NCBI GenBank assembly: GCA_013399875.1
Contig: VXAZ01004636.1
Location: 620,001-684,000 of the forward strand
Source of the DNA: Gymnorhina tibicen
Taxonomy: Eukaryota; Chordata; Aves; Passeriformes; Artamidae
Direction of reading: 5' to 3'
DNA length: 64,000 nucleotides
The notes beneath the pieces were generated by a model that saw only the letters and a program-made list of their open reading frames with translations, was not told where the DNA came from and made no database searches. The position numbers were made by a program, and so were the translations under genes. Shown one piece after another: positions 61,847-64,000 of this stretch (position 1 is its first letter; each line of letters opens with the position of its first letter).

Positions 61847-64000
61847 TGCTTAAGTGAGAAAAATGAAAAAAACACCTCACTTTAAAAATAAGCTTTCAGA
61901 GATGCAGCAAACCTCAATTTGGCCTGAAAGCATCAGGAAAAGTAGGCATAGTTCATACACAGAGCATATAAAACAATTTGCAATGTATAAATATAAATGT
62001 ATTATGAGCTATGTATAATCAGAGAGTGCATATGCCACTGAAGCAATTTAAAAGCAGTTTGCATCTTTAAGAACAATTGCTGAAAACTTTAAAGCACCAG
62101 GCCTTGAACTAGAATATTTAGATACCCAAAGAAAAGGAAACCAAGGGATTTCCTTTACATCACTGCAATGACGCAATCCACTACGGAATTTCAGCATGTG
62201 GCTGACTTCAAAGACTCAGGTAATCACCAGCTGATGCTGTTCATGTACTTAAAGCTATAAATTTGCCTTAATAAATTCCTGAAAGGGAGACACAATTAAT
62301 TCCCTCAAAACTTACGTATAGGGGAAAAAAGAAGGGGGAAAAACCTAATTACGAATTCAACATATCTGATAATTATCAAACCTAATAATTTCAGGAAAAA
62401 AAGAAATTCTCTCTTCTCAGTGCAATAAAGCCTCTGAGTATTTTAAATGCTGAATCATTAACAGATGGTTTCAGAATAACTAAAACTATCAATGTCCTTA
62501 TGCATTTTCTTTTTTGGTTATGTTTCAAAACAAGGTAAAATTTATTCTTTATACTTTCTAGGGCAGAACTTGCTCCAGCTCCAGGGAAGGTTAGTTTTCA
62601 CCTACAGCATTTGTGCTTTTGCACTTTCCTTCTCTAGTGCTGAGGAAAGAACACATGACATCTTTTGTGTCAGCTTTAAAAATGCCAACAGTAAAAAGTA
62701 TTACTTCGCACCAGCACGACACAATTAGCTTGTTCAAGGTTAGAGATGGAGAGGGGAGCTTTATTTCATCATTGAACAAATACAATTTGCTTCTCAATAG
62801 TATACAGTAGCTTTCATCATTTGTAATGCACAAATAAACTTCATAAAAATAATCCAAAGTTTTCTCATCTTAAATCACATCCATTAAAATAAAAACAGAA
62901 CCACAAAACACACACAACCAGTCAACTCCGAGAGCAATCTGCCGAAGTTCTGGGATGCTTTCCTGCCTGTCACTGTGTACGTGTAACCCTTCCTCTAGGG
63001 AAGGTTTCAACATTTGCTGAACTTAAAAATATGTTGTTTGGATTCATTAGAGGTAACATGCTAAAATCTCCCAGATTTGAATACAGACTCTGAATGGTAT
63101 CACCATCATTGTCTGTCTCCCCCAGGAATGTACACTGTGTTTACTCATAGTTGCTTGCTTCACTCATACAACTTGAAGTACAGGTAAGGCTCTTCCACGA
63201 AAAGGTATTCCAGCTCCTGTCACAAATTGTTTTAGAAAGAAATCCTTGCCCTGTGACACTAACTAGACCAAAGTAACTACTGAATTTTCAGATTGAATAA
63301 AATCCACTCAGTAAAATTCACTTCAGCATGACAAGTTAGAACAAACAAAGCAAACCTATGCAATGCACCCGACCTAATCCTTTATTACCATGTGGTTTTA
63401 TACCTGACTTTTCTTCAGCAGGAGATACAAGGCCCCCAGCAAACCCCACCATAATTTCTTCTGACTTTAGGTCAGAGTACAGAGATTTAGAAATGGCTTT
63501 AAGCTCCAGGAATGGTACCTGAGCTGAACTTTTAAACGTTTATACATCACTGAGCATTCGCGATCTGCACCCTCTTTACATTGTCAGCTTGTGATGAATC
63601 CGCAGCAGACCAAATTTGGCATCGTGCCCAGTCTAACTTATATATCTTCTCCAAGTCATAAACTTCCTAAACTAATGCTTCCCTGTGCAAAGATATCGGG
63701 AAAAGGATAAATCTTCAGCCATAGCAGGCTGTTAAAATTCATTGAATTTTCATGGGTTAACTGAAAAAAAATGGTCCTTATAAATATAGACCAAAGAAAA
63801 AAAGTACATTTTAACAGTTTTTTATTGACCTTTCCCTATTTAACAATCTCTCAAGAGAGCAAACACATCTAACTTCACACCATATCACATATTTATTAAC
63901 TTCTCTAATTTGTGCAGCAACATTCCATCTCATTTACACCTCAGAGAAAAATAACATTTTTGTTTAATCTTCATAGGTTTCTCAAATGAAAAAAAAAAAC
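61847..64000. other. Non-coding, A+T-rich unique sequence
   Basis: No gene, RNA or interspersed repeat is recognised up to the window end. Overlapping frames of 65-88 codons near 62492-62857 lie on both strands and are treated as chance. Confidence 0.65.

Noticed and set aside
1..64000. tRNA, 5S rRNA, U6/7SK and CRISPR-type arrays
   Set aside because: No B-box-like GGTTCGA pattern, no small-RNA landmarks and no regularly spaced repeats were found on reading both strands.

Overview
The window looks like vertebrate nuclear DNA, most likely from a bird. The base composition is A+T-rich, CpG is sparse, and every reading frame is short and interrupted. Three 5'-truncated CR1 LINE tails, two of which carry the bird-type 3' end (an ATTCTATGA-like unit), and a piece of an avian endogenous-retrovirus LTR are the only recognisable genome-wide repeats. 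CR1 plus this LTR family points to a neognath bird, and a songbird is plausible; I cannot name the species or the chromosome. No bacterial or phage gene organisation is present.

I find no protein-coding gene, rRNA, tRNA or other recognisable RNA gene. The longest open frames (157-180 codons) lie in locally G+C-richer stretches, have no recognisable domain, and are what chance gives in 64 kb of six-frame translation. The best reading is a large intron or an intergenic gene-poor interval.

Layout: 1-4990 is unique sequence containing a near-identical 190 bp segment twice (2371-2561 and 4440-4631). 4991-5297 is the 3' half of an ERV LTR in minus orientation. 5298-13192 is unique, with a TG microsatellite (about 6967) and a small CpG-dense patch (9603-9785). 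13193-13854 is a CR1 tail with an internal deletion. 13855-21631 is mostly unique, with a weak exon-like open frame on the minus strand (18298-18474) and a G+C-rich block (18565-18830). 21632-21965 is a second CR1 tail. 21966-37976 is unique, with a G+C-rich block at 30190-30620 and a compact G-quadruplex/palindrome cluster at 32627-32692. 37977-38184 is a TA microsatellite fused to a third CR1 tail. 39505-39607 is a TA-rich palindromic satellite. 41257-42180 is G+C- and CpG-richer. 46047-46101 is a strong imperfect hairpin. 56484-56550 is a polypyrimidine tract with a minus-strand G-quadruplex motif. Stretches near 45950-46260, 47490-47830, 56020-56230 and 61380-61690 look like conserved non-coding (enhancer-type) DNA because of dense TAAT-type sites and short perfect palindromes, but no alignment was possible.

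Nothing here forms a multi-gene system. The most notable items are the 23-bp-arm hairpin at 46047-46101, the recent-looking 190 bp duplication, and the G-quadruplex motifs at 32669 and 56526.
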